Positions 1 to 5,493 of a DNA stretch of 8,002 nt are shown one piece after another. Each line of letters begins with the position of its first letter. Position 1 is the stretch's first letter. The stretch is from Caulobacteraceae bacterium (GTDB taxonomy: Bacteria; Pseudomonadota; Alphaproteobacteria; Caulobacterales; Caulobacteraceae), in assembly GCA_947501315.1 (NCBI GenBank), contig CANMXH010000101.1, positions 1 through 8,002 of the forward strand. Direction: 5' to 3'. The notes under the pieces were generated by a model. It made no database searches. It was given only the letters and a program-made list of their open reading frames with translations, and was not told the origin of the DNA. Both the position numbers and the translations under genes were made by a program.

Positions 1-331
1 GGGCCGCCAGCAGGGCGACCCAGCCGCCCATGGAAGAGCCCACCAGAACCACCGGCCCCTTGAGGCTGTCGATCATGTGGATCGCATCCTCCCGCCAGCG
101 TCCGATCGTGGCCTTGCGCCAGTCGCCTGAGGACCGGCCGTGCGCGAAATGGTCATAGCGGACATAGTCCCAGCCGCGTTCACGCGCTGCAGCATCCAAG
201 GCCAGGGCCTTGGTTCCCTCCAGGTCCGAGCGGAAGCCGCCGATCCAGACCACGGTCGGACCGTCGCCCTCGACCCGGCGATACGCCAGGGTTTCACCAC
301 CCCGGCAGATCAGATGCTGGATGTCATCCAA
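1..331 (-). CDS. Alpha/beta hydrolase, ABHD10-like (5' part, truncated by window edge)
   Basis: Reverse-strand reading gives 110 residues before the window ends. They begin LDDIQHLICRGGETLAYRR and contain a beta strand TVVWIGGFRSDLEGTKA (residues 26-42), then YDHFAHGRSSGD (59-70), then the nucleophile elbow LVGSSMGGW (96-104), where Ser100 is the expected catalytic serine. The order resembles the ABHD10 and bacterial serine-hydrolase branch of the alpha/beta hydrolase fold, in which the elbow is GSSMGGW. The acid and histidine of the triad would lie beyond the window. The start is taken as TTG at 331-329: a GAGGAG Shine-Dalgarno lies 6 nt upstream, an in-frame stop lies slightly further up, and there is no in-frame ATG or GTG between. 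No signal peptide is seen, so a cytoplasmic enzyme is likely. The substrate is unknown; esterase or thioesterase activity is inference from the fold. It is divergent from the glycosyltransferase gene. Confidence 0.85.
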   Translation of the reverse strand, partial: MDDIQHLICRGGETLAYRRVEGDGPTVVWIGGFRSDLEGTKALALDAAARERGWDYVRYDHFAHGRSSGDWRKATIGRWREDAIHMIDSLKGPVVLVGSSMGGWVALLAA

Positions 332-404
332 TCGCAGCTCCTCTCGCGAAACTCGTCACAGACTGATAGCGAACCCGGGAAAGCGAAGCGAAGGCCAAAA
401 CCGC
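332..404. promoter_or_regulatory. Divergent intergenic region between hydrolase and glycosyltransferase genes
   Basis: This 73-bp gap separates two divergent start codons, so it should hold both promoters. On the minus strand the hexamer GCTATC (about 371-366) resembles the start of the Caulobacter-type -10 element GCTANAWC, with a weak TTCGCT about 11 nt further upstream. On the plus strand no clear -10/-35 pair is visible. Three tandem GAAGC-like units (about 380-394) run into the glycosyltransferase ribosome-binding region. The assignment as a bidirectional promoter comes from gene layout; the exact elements are uncertain. Confidence 0.3.
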
Positions 405-1382
405 GTGACCGATACCAAGACCGCCAGGAACGTCCTGTTCGTCACATCTAACCGCATCGGCGACTGCGTCATATCCTCCGGCATGATCCGCGAAATCGCG
501 CGGCAGGTGCCGGGTGCGCGGATCACGGTGGCTTGCGGTCGGCCGCCGGCCCCCTTCTTCCGGTCCGCGCCGGACGTCGGACGGGTCATCATCCTCGACA
601 AGAAGAAGCTGGCCGGCCACTGGTTCGAACTGTGGGGCCAGGTCGTGGGCACGCGCTGGGACCTGGTCATCGACATCCGTGGCTCGGCGCTGAGCTGGCT
701 GATCCCGGCAAGGCGGCGCGTGGTCTACAACCGCGGCTGGGAAACCGGCCTGCGCAAGGTGGAGATGGTTTCGAGGATGATGGGCGCGCCGGCCCCGCTG
801 GACCCTGAAATCTTCCTCGACGCCCGGGCCGTCACTGACTGCCGGGCTGTGATCGATCCGCAACTGGCGGGGGGGAGCGGCCCCGGCCCGATCATCGCCC
901 TGGCCCCGATCGCCCACCAACCCGGCAAGAGCTGGCCGGCCGAGCGCTGGGGCGAACTGGTCGAGAGGCTGAAGGCGGAACCCCGGTTCGACGGCTGGCG
1001 CTTCATGGCCATCGGTGGCCCCGGCGACAGGCCCCCCGCGACCCCGGCACTGGAGGCCGCCGGGCCGCGCGGAATCGACTTCGTCGGCAAGGGCGACATC
1101 CTGGCCTCGGCCGCGGCGATCGACGCCGCAGACCTGTTCGTCGGCAATGATTCCGGCCTGATGCATGTCGCCGCTGCCCTGGGCCGGCCGACGCTGGGCC
1201 TGTTCGGTCCGACACAGTGGTGGCTGTACGGCCCCTGGGGTCCGCGGACCCTCATCGCCGCCTCCAATGAGACCCGCGGCGAGTTTGCGCCCATCGAGGC
1301 GCTGACGGTCGACCGTGTCTTTGAGGCCGTACTCGACCTGCACGACACCTGGATCAGCGACCGTGCGCCGCTCAAACCTTGA
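405..1382 (+). CDS. Glycosyltransferase family 9 protein (ADP-heptose:LPS heptosyltransferase-like)
   Basis: The predicted protein has 325 residues and the GT-B architecture of CAZy family GT9. The N-terminal Rossmann half opens with NVLFVTSNRIGDCVISSG (residues 9-26), matching the usual family opening of a strand followed by R-I-G-D. The C-terminal half carries APIAHQPGKSWPAERW (167-182) and the diagnostic nucleotide-sugar block FVGNDSGLMHVAAALGRP (245-262) followed by TLGLFGPT. Family members transfer heptose or a related sugar from a nucleotide donor to the lipopolysaccharide core at the inner face of the inner membrane. The acceptor and sugar here cannot be told from sequence. The start is taken as GTG at 405, with GAAGG about 10 nt upstream, because the protein homology begins there; the open frame reaches back to 210, but that part overlaps the divergent hydrolase gene and looks unrelated to GT9. 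The gene appears monocistronic. Confidence 0.87.
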   Translation: MTDTKTARNVLFVTSNRIGDCVISSGMIREIARQVPGARITVACGRPPAPFFRSAPDVGRVIILDKKKLAGHWFELWGQVVGTRWDLVIDIRGSALSWLIPARRRVVYNRGWETGLRKVEMVSRMMGAPAPLDPEIFLDARAVTDCRAVIDPQLAGGSGPGPIIALAPIAHQPGKSWPAERWGELVERLKAEPRFDGWRFMAIGGPGDRPPATPALEAAGPRGIDFVGKGDILASAAAIDAADLFVGNDSGLMHVAAALGRPTLGLFGPTQWWLYGPWGPRTLIAASNETRGEFAPIEALTVDRVFEAVLDLHDTWISDRAPLKP

Positions 1383-1409
1383 AGACGGGGGCTTTCGCGG
1401 TCATATAGG
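1379..1409 (+). promoter_or_regulatory. Putative infC promoter
   Basis: TTGAAG (1379-1384) lies 17 nt before CATATA (1402-1407), a plausible sigma-70-type -35/-10 pair. The -35 overlaps the stop codon of the glycosyltransferase gene. Transcription from about 1414 would leave a leader of roughly 80 nt before infC. This leader contains a 7-bp stem (GCGCGAC at 1409-1415 with GTCGCGC at 1435-1441), although its 5' arm would overlap the predicted start site. The call rests only on motif similarity and position. Confidence 0.4.
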
Positions 1410-1478
1410 CGCGACAGAGGAAAGGCCGCGATCCGTCGCGCGCTCATTCTCGTCAGAACTCCGCCTCCTCATCCACAC

Positions 1479-1496
1479 AAGGAACCGACGCTCATT
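1479..1496 (+). promoter_or_regulatory. infC ribosome-binding site and AUU start codon
   Basis: AAGGAA (1479-1484) is the only good Shine-Dalgarno near the infC start. Nine bases later comes ATT (1494-1496), in frame with infC. The first ATG (1506) has no such site at a usable distance. The arrangement matches the known use of AUU as the infC start codon in Escherichia coli, where IF-3 rejects non-canonical starts and so limits its own synthesis. CGCTCATTC occurs twice, at 1441-1449 and 1489-1497. The second copy holds the start; the first also places an in-frame ATT at 1446, but without a Shine-Dalgarno. Confidence 0.72.
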
Positions 1497-2027
1497 CGCC
1501 GTCCGATGAACCAGCCGCCCGTCAAGGACGGGCCGCCCATGAACCACGATATCCGCGCACCGCGCGTTCTGCTCATCGATCAGAACGGCGAGAAACAGGG
1601 CGTCATGCCGACGTCAGCCGCGCTGGAAGCTGCCGAAGAGGCCGGCATGGACCTGGTTCAGATCGTCTCCACGTCCGAGCCGCCGGTCTGCAAAATTCTC
1701 GACTATGGCAAATTCCGCTTCCAGGAGCAGAAGAAGAAGGCCGAGGCGCGCAAGCGCCAGAAGGTCGTCGAGCTGAAAGAGATCAAGCTCCGCCCCAATA
1801 TCGACACCCACGACTATGAGGTGAAGGCCAAGGCCATGCACCGCTTCTTCGACGAGGGTGACAAGGTCAAGGTGACGCTGCGCTTCCGCGGCCGCGAGAT
1901 GGCCCACCCGGAACTGGGCATGAAACTGCTCAACAAGGTCCAGGCCGATTTCGAGGATATCGCCAAGGTCGAATACGCCCCGCGTATGGAAGGCCGTCAG
2001 ATGATCATGATCCTGGCGCCGAAATAG
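1494..2027 (+). CDS. infC: Translation initiation factor IF-3
   Basis: IF-3 binds the 30S subunit, keeps it apart from 50S and proofreads start-codon and initiator-tRNA pairing. From the AUU start the protein is 177 residues, close to the 180 of E. coli. It opens (M)RRPMNQPPVKDGP, an alphaproteobacterial-style N terminus that is complete only if the AUU is used. The N-terminal domain includes EEAGMDLVQIVSTSEPPVCK and the family signature KILDYGKFRFQEQKK. A lysine-rich linker helix (EQKKKAEARKRQKVVELKEIK region) leads to the C-terminal 30S-binding domain with DKVKVTLRFRGREMAHPELG and a terminal EGRQMIMILAPK. All family landmarks are intact. The gene has its own likely promoter and a terminator 24 nt after the stop, so it seems transcribed alone and not with rpmI-rplT. 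The alternative start is ATG 1506, which gives 173 residues. Confidence 0.97.
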   Translation: MRRPMNQPPVKDGPPMNHDIRAPRVLLIDQNGEKQGVMPTSAALEAAEEAGMDLVQIVSTSEPPVCKILDYGKFRFQEQKKKAEARKRQKVVELKEIKLRPNIDTHDYEVKAKAMHRFFDEGDKVKVTLRFRGREMAHPELGMKLLNKVQADFEDIAKVEYAPRMEGRQMIMILAPK

Positions 2028-2050
2028 CCGCCGCGCCTTGCAGACTACGG

Positions 2051-2088
2051 GACGCCCCGACCGGAAACGGCCGGGGCGTTTTCGTTTT
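2051..2088 (+). terminator. Intrinsic terminator after infC
   Basis: The arm CGCCCCGACCG (2053-2063) pairs with CGGCCGGGGCG (2068-2078) around a GAAA tetraloop, giving 11 positions with one A-C mismatch and an extra A-T pair at the base. It is followed by TTTTCGTTTT (2079-2088). This is a classic Rho-independent terminator 24 nt beyond the infC stop and separates infC from the exporter gene. Confidence 0.9.
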
Positions 2089-2157
2089 CCAGCTTCGCCT
2101 TGCGCGCCTGCGCGATCTGGCTGACAGAGGGGTCGCCTCCCGCCCGAGTACCGCCCC

Positions 2158-3408
2158 GTGACGTCTGCCGCCCTGCCCCCGCCCCCGTCGCGATCGGCGC
2201 TGTTCGTCCTGTTCGGGGTGGTGTTCATCAATCTGGTCGGCTTCGGCATCGTCATCCCGCTGCTGCCCTTCTATGGCCAGAGCCTGGATGCCCCTACCTG
2301 GCAGGTGACGATCATGTTCTCGGCCTATTCGCTGGGCCAGTTCGTCGCCGAGCCCTTCTGGGGCCGGCTCTCCGACCGGATCGGGCGCAAACCGGTGCTG
2401 CTGATCACCATACTGGCCAATGCCGCCGGCTATCTGGCGCTCGCCTTCGTGCCCAATATCTGGCTGGCGATCGCGGTGCGGCTGTTTACCGGCTTTGGCG
2501 CGGGCAATGTCTCGACGGCCCAGGGCTATGTCGCGGACGTCACCCCGCCCGAACTGCGCGCCGGCCGTATGGGACTGATCGGCGCCGCCTTCGGCCTCGG
2601 CTTCATCTTCGGCCCGGCGATCGGCGGCCTGCTGACCCATCCGGAGCTCGGAAAGCTGGGCTATCAGCTGCCGATCTTCACCGCCTCCGGCCTGTGCCTT
2701 ATGGCTGCCATCGGGGTTGCCGTCCTGCTGAAGGAAAGCCGGGTCAAGGCGGACCCCGCTGCGCCCCGCCCACCCTTTCTCGGCGGGGTGCATGACGCCG
2801 TGGCCAATCCGGTGGTGTCACGGGTGCTGCTGGTGACCCTGATCTATATGGGCGGGTTTTCGGGCTGGGAATCGACCTTCGGCTTCTGGACCGAGGCCCG
2901 CTACGGCTGGACCGCGCGCGAGGTCGGCCTGTGTTTCGTGGTCGTCGGGATCGTCTCGGTGGCCTGTCAGGGCTTTCTGGCCGGCCGGCTGGCGCGCCGG
3001 TTCGGTGAGTCCCGTGTGCTGGCGTTCGGCTGCCTGACCTTCGGCACCAGCCTGATTGCCCAGGTCTTCGCCAGCCGACTGTGGCCTGATGCCGACTGGA
3101 TGGTGCCGGCCATCATGGCGGTGGGAGCCTCGGGCATGGCGATGACCATGCCCAATCTCTCGGCCCTGATCTCCCGTTCGGTCGACCCGGATCGCCAGGG
3201 GGCCATGCTGGGGCTGAACATGGCCTCCAGCTCGATCGCACGGATCTTTGGTCCGATCATCGCCGGGGCCATCTTCTCGCAGATCGGCCACGACTGGCCC
3301 CTGATCATCGGCGCCGCCATGACCATTCCGGCCGCGGTGATGGCGATCAATGCCGGACGGGCGTTCCGGAAGCGGCTGGCGGCTGCGGTCCCCGCCACCG
3401 GGCAATAG
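2158..3408 (+). CDS. MFS transporter, DHA1 / TCR-Tet-like drug:H+ antiporter family
   Basis: The 416-residue hydrophobic protein fits 12 transmembrane helices in two six-helix halves of the major facilitator superfamily. TM1 is FVLFGVVFINLVGFGIVIPL (residues 16-35). The TM2-TM3 loop carries intact motif A, GRLSDRIGRKPVL (69-81). RLFTGFGAG (108-116) fits motif B. GLGFIFGPAIGG (146-157) is the antiporter motif C that marks proton-driven exporters of the DHA1 group. It is therefore likely an inner-membrane, proton-coupled efflux pump for a small molecule. The position held by Asp15 in class B TetA aligns with Asn25, so tetracycline specificity should not be assumed. The start is GTG at 2158, which gives a short Pro/Ser-rich cytoplasmic tail before TM1. 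It has no convincing Shine-Dalgarno; a GAGGGG lies too far upstream. The gene stands alone between the infC terminator and the rpmI promoter. Confidence 0.88.
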   Translation: MTSAALPPPPSRSALFVLFGVVFINLVGFGIVIPLLPFYGQSLDAPTWQVTIMFSAYSLGQFVAEPFWGRLSDRIGRKPVLLITILANAAGYLALAFVPNIWLAIAVRLFTGFGAGNVSTAQGYVADVTPPELRAGRMGLIGAAFGLGFIFGPAIGGLLTHPELGKLGYQLPIFTASGLCLMAAIGVAVLLKESRVKADPAAPRPPFLGGVHDAVANPVVSRVLLVTLIYMGGFSGWESTFGFWTEARYGWTAREVGLCFVVVGIVSVACQGFLAGRLARRFGESRVLAFGCLTFGTSLIAQVFASRLWPDADWMVPAIMAVGASGMAMTMPNLSALISRSVDPDRQGAMLGLNMASSSIARIFGPIIAGAIFSQIGHDWPLIIGAAMTIPAAVMAINAGRAFRKRLAAAVPATGQ

Positions 3409-3417
3409 CCTGCGGCC

Positions 3418-3446
3418 TTGCTTTCCCGCGCCGGCTGGCCTAGAAG
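3418..3446 (+). promoter_or_regulatory. Putative promoter of rpmI-rplT
   Basis: TTGCTT (3418-3423) and TAGAAG (3441-3446) are 17 nt apart. Read against the Caulobacter housekeeping consensus (TTGACGS, 10-14 nt, GCTANAWC), TTGCTTT and CCTAGAAG sit 14 nt apart and most of the -10 matches. The element begins 10 nt after the exporter stop codon and predicts a start near 3453, leaving a leader of about 115 nt before rpmI. Confidence 0.6.
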
Positions 3447-3452
3447 CCGCGC

Positions 3453-3569
3453 CTTCGCGTACCGAACCGCCGGGCTAACAGGCATGCCTGGGCGGTTCTC
3501 ATCAGGGTTTCCACTCCGACGGCTCACAAGGCCGAAAGAACCGGTAACCCACTCAAAAAGAGAGTGAAA
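3453..3569 (+). promoter_or_regulatory. Structured 5' leader of rpmI-rplT, possible ribosomal-protein autoregulation
   Basis: The leader starts with a strong hairpin: GAACCGCC (3464-3471) pairs with GGCGGTTC (3491-3498), extended inward by GGGC with GCCT across one bulged G, with a 10-nt loop. It has no T-run after it, so it is not a simple terminator. Further on, GGGTT (3505-3509) can pair with AACCC (3546-3550) and CGGC (3520-3523) with GCCG (3531-3534). CACTC (3550-3554) pairs with GAGTG (3562-3566), covering the purine-rich ribosome-binding segment just before the rpmI ATG. A second CACTC (3512-3516) could compete for the same GAGTG. In E. coli and Bacillus, L20 represses this operon through leader RNA; a similar role here is inference. 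No named RNA family was recognised. Confidence 0.5.
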
Positions 3570-3767
3570 ATGCCCAAACTGAAGACAAAGTCGGGCGCCA
3601 AGAAGCGCTTCAAATTCACGGCGACTGGCAAGGTCAAGGCCGGGGTGGCAGGCAAGCGGCACCGCTTGATCAGCCACAACAGCAAATACATCCGCCAGAA
3701 CCGCGGCACCTCGGTCATGGCCGACGCCGACGCCAAGAAGATCAAATCCTACATGCCGTACGCCTGA
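3570..3767 (+). CDS. rpmI: 50S ribosomal protein L35
   Basis: This small basic protein of 65 residues begins MPKLKTKSGAKKRFKFTATG, the standard bL35 N terminus, and includes AGKRHRLISHNSKYIRQNRG in the middle. Length and sequence are typical of the family. L35 is a component of the large ribosomal subunit and is encoded beside L20 in most bacteria. The ATG at 3570 is preferred over the in-frame GTG at 3564 because the conserved protein starts with MPK. The purine-rich AGAGAG upstream is a weak Shine-Dalgarno and lies partly inside a small hairpin. rplT begins 54 nt downstream, so the two are almost certainly cotranscribed. Nothing is unusual in the protein itself. Confidence 0.97.
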   Translation: MPKLKTKSGAKKRFKFTATGKVKAGVAGKRHRLISHNSKYIRQNRGTSVMADADAKKIKSYMPYA

Positions 3768-3821
3768 TCGGCGCGCGCAGTAACGATCTGATTTTCCCAT
3801 AGAATTTGAAAGGATAGCGAC

Positions 3822-4178
3822 ATGGCTCGCGTCAAACGCGGCGTAGTTTCACACGCCAGACACAAGAAGGTTCTCAAGCAGGCCAAGGGTTTCTACGGCC
3901 GCCGCAAGAACACCATCCGTACCGCCAAGGCCGCCGTCGATCGTGCCGGCCAGTACGCCTACCGCGACCGCCGCAACAAGAAGCGCTCGTTCCGCGCCCT
4001 GTGGATCCAGCGCATCAACGCCGCCGCGCGTCTGGAAGGCTTTACCTATTCGCAGTTCATGCACGGCCTCGGCGAGGCCGGTATCGAGCTGGACCGCAAG
4101 GTCCTGGCCTCGATGGCCGCTGACGAAGTCGCCTTCAAGGCCGTGGCCGACAAGGTCCGCGAGGCGCTGAAGGCCTGA
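3822..4178 (+). CDS. rplT: 50S ribosomal protein L20
   Basis: The 118-residue protein begins MARVKRGVVSHARHKKVLKQ and contains AKGFYGRRKNTIRTAKAAVD and the family signature region KKRSFRALWIQRINAAAR (about residues 52-69), all hallmarks of bL20. L20 binds 23S rRNA early in assembly of the 50S subunit through its long basic N-terminal extension; in several bacteria it also binds its own leader mRNA to repress rpmI-rplT. The ATG at 3822 has AAAGGA (3809-3814) at 7 nt spacing. The 54-nt gap after rpmI holds a weak GATCG/CGATC stem (3766-3770 with 3784-3788) with a 13-nt loop. The gene closes with a strong terminator 22 nt after its stop, so the operon ends here and pheS is read separately. Confidence 0.98.
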   Translation: MARVKRGVVSHARHKKVLKQAKGFYGRRKNTIRTAKAAVDRAGQYAYRDRRNKKRSFRALWIQRINAAARLEGFTYSQFMHGLGEAGIELDRKVLASMAADEVAFKAVADKVREALKA

Positions 4179-4199
4179 TTTTCCGGCAACGGAAGACGC

Positions 4200-4232
4200 A
4201 AAAGCCCTCCGGCCCGCGCCGGGGGGCTTTTT
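4200..4232 (+). terminator. Intrinsic terminator after rplT
   Basis: AAAAGCCCTCCGG (4200-4212) pairs with CCGGGGGGCTTTT (4219-4231) as a 13-bp stem with one T-G wobble and a 6-nt loop. The 3' arm runs into T residues at 4228-4232. Because the stem begins with A residues opposite the T-run, it may also act on the opposite strand. It ends the rpmI-rplT transcript. Confidence 0.92.
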
Positions 4233-4240
4233 GCTTTTCG

Positions 4241-4350
4241 GGTGGTTGGTGATTGGTGGCTGGTGATGCACCGGGGCCGTTCCAGCCGCTGGTTTGGATC
4301 CTCGCAAGCCACCTGCCTACCCAGTCACCAACCACCAATCACCAGCCACC
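4241..4350. repeat. Inverted repeat of 26-bp arms made of YTGGTGR heptamers
   Basis: The left arm (4241-4266) reads GGTGG, then TTGGTGA, TTGGTGG and CTGGTGA. The right arm (4325-4350) is its reverse complement at 24 of 26 positions, and the two differences are a C/T swap at symmetrical places. The 58-bp spacer shows no gene. Each arm is itself a short tandem array of seven-base units. The element lies between the rplT terminator and pheS and does not end in a T-run, so it is not a terminator. Transcribed, it could fold into a long stem. It may be one copy of a dispersed intergenic repeat family, but that cannot be tested within this window. Confidence 0.75.
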
Positions 4351-4395
4351 TCTCCAGCCCACCGGCTGTCAGACCTTCCGTCCCTCGCTGTCAGC

Positions 4396-4412
4396 GGCTA
4401 GACGACTGCACA
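4396..4412 (+). promoter_or_regulatory. Possible pheS -10 element close to the start codon
   Basis: GCTAGAC (4397-4403) resembles the first part of the Caulobacter-type -10 GCTANAWC and ends 9 nt before the pheS ATG. No convincing -35 accompanies it. Transcription from here would start only a few bases before the ATG, leaving a nearly leaderless mRNA, which would fit the lack of a Shine-Dalgarno before pheS. A promoter must exist between the rplT terminator and pheS, but this exact placement is weak. Confidence 0.3.
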
Positions 4413-5489
4413 ATGACCGATCTCGCCCAACTCGAACTCGACCTGATCAACGCCATCAGCGGCGCGCAGACCGCCGCAGCGGTCGAGGAACTGCGTGTCG
4501 CGGCCCTCGGCAAATCCGGCTCCATCTCCGGCCTGCTCAAGGGGATGGGGGCGCTGAGCCCTGATGAGCGGCGCGAACAGGGGCCGGTGATCAACGGCCT
4601 GCGCGACCGGGTTTCGGCAGCCCTGGGCACCCGCAAGGCCGAGCTGGAAGGCGCCGAGCTGGACGCCCGGCTGAAGGCCGAGCACATCGACCTGACCCTG
4701 CCCTCGCGGCCGCGCCGTGCCGGCTCGGTGCATCCGACCATGCAGGTCATGGACGAGATGATTGCCGTCTTCGCCGACATGGGCTTCGCCGTCGCCGAAG
4801 GCCCGGACATCGAGGACGATTTCCACAATTTCACGGCGCTGAATTTCCCGCCCAAACATCCGGCGCGGGAGATGCATGACACCTTCTTCCTGCGACCCGA
4901 TCCGGAGACGGGCGAGCGCAAGGTGCTGCGCACCCACACCAGCCCGGTGCAGGTGCGGACCATGATGACCCAGACGCCGCCGATCCGGATTATCGCCCCC
5001 GGCCGGACCTTCCGGAAGGACTCGGACGCCACCCACACGCCGATGTTCCATCAGGTCGAGGGACTGGTCATCGACCGCGACATCCACATGGGCCATCTGA
5101 AATGGACGCTGGAGACCTTCGTCGCCCGCTTCTTCGAGGTCGACGGCGTCGACGCCCGCTTCCGGCCGCACCATTTCCCCTTCACCGAACCCTCGGCCGA
5201 GATGGACATCCGCTGTGACCGGTCGGGCGGCGCGCTGAAGCTGAACCAGGGCGACAGCTGGATGGAGATCCTCGGCTGCGGCATGGTGCATCCGAACGTG
5301 CTGCGGAACTGCGGCATCGATCCGGACGAGTTCCAGGGCTTTGCCTTCGGCATGGGCGTGGATCGCCTGGCCATGCTGAAATACGGCATCCCCGACCTGC
5401 GCCCGATGTTCGACGCCGATACCCGGTGGCTGGCCCACTACGGCTTCTCCGCCTTCGCCGCCCCCAATTCCGCCTCTGGCCTGAGCTGA
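4413..5489 (+). CDS. pheS: Phenylalanine--tRNA ligase alpha subunit
   Basis: PheS is the catalytic subunit of the cytoplasmic alpha2beta2 enzyme that charges tRNA-Phe. The 358-residue protein has an N-terminal coiled-coil region (about 1-90) that contacts tRNA, followed by the class II synthetase core. Visible landmarks are THTSPVQ (174-180), motif 2 GRTFRKDSDATHTPMFHQVE (197-216), FTEPSAEMD (257-265), WMEILGCGMVHP (283-294) and motif 3 GFAFGMGVDRLAMLKYGI (309-326). It is somewhat longer than the 327-residue E. coli protein, which is usual for alphaproteobacteria. The ATG at 4413 is chosen because conserved sequence starts there; the frame stays open back to a GTG at 4242, but that stretch is the inverted repeat. 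No clear Shine-Dalgarno precedes the ATG. No phenylalanine-rich leader peptide is seen. The next gene starts 4 nt after the stop. Confidence 0.97.
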   Translation: MTDLAQLELDLINAISGAQTAAAVEELRVAALGKSGSISGLLKGMGALSPDERREQGPVINGLRDRVSAALGTRKAELEGAELDARLKAEHIDLTLPSRPRRAGSVHPTMQVMDEMIAVFADMGFAVAEGPDIEDDFHNFTALNFPPKHPAREMHDTFFLRPDPETGERKVLRTHTSPVQVRTMMTQTPPIRIIAPGRTFRKDSDATHTPMFHQVEGLVIDRDIHMGHLKWTLETFVARFFEVDGVDARFRPHHFPFTEPSAEMDIRCDRSGGALKLNQGDSWMEILGCGMVHPNVLRNCGIDPDEFQGFAFGMGVDRLAMLKYGIPDLRPMFDADTRWLAHYGFSAFAAPNSASGLS

Positions 5490-5493
5490 TCCC

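Noticed and set aside
210..404. N-terminal extension of the glycosyltransferase back to 210
   Set aside because: The extra 65 residues are unlike GT9, overlap the divergent hydrolase gene and lack a ribosome-binding site.
324..1343. Minus-strand open frame of 339 codons opposite the glycosyltransferase
   Set aside because: Its product has no recognisable domain, and the sense strand encodes intact GT9 motifs. It also conflicts with the hydrolase and glycosyltransferase starts.
3564..3569. rpmI start at GTG 3564
   Set aside because: It would add two residues before the MPKLK start typical of L35, and the GTG lies inside the predicted ribosome-binding hairpin.
3766..3792. Terminator between rpmI and rplT
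   Set aside because: The GATCG/CGATC stem is only 5 bp with a 13-nt loop and a weak TTTT nearby. It is too unstable, and the genes are normally cotranscribed.
4241..4350. CRISPR array or terminator
   Set aside because: The repeat units are seven bases in two opposite arms, with no unique spacers of regular length and no T-run after the stem. The true terminator is at 4200-4232.
4242..4412. N-terminal extension of PheS from a GTG at 4242
   Set aside because: The extension would translate the heptamer inverted repeat and has no similarity to PheS. Conserved sequence starts at ATG 4413.
4233..4412. pheST attenuator with a phenylalanine-rich leader peptide
   Set aside because: No short frame with a Phe codon run and no attenuator hairpin followed by T residues was found before pheS.
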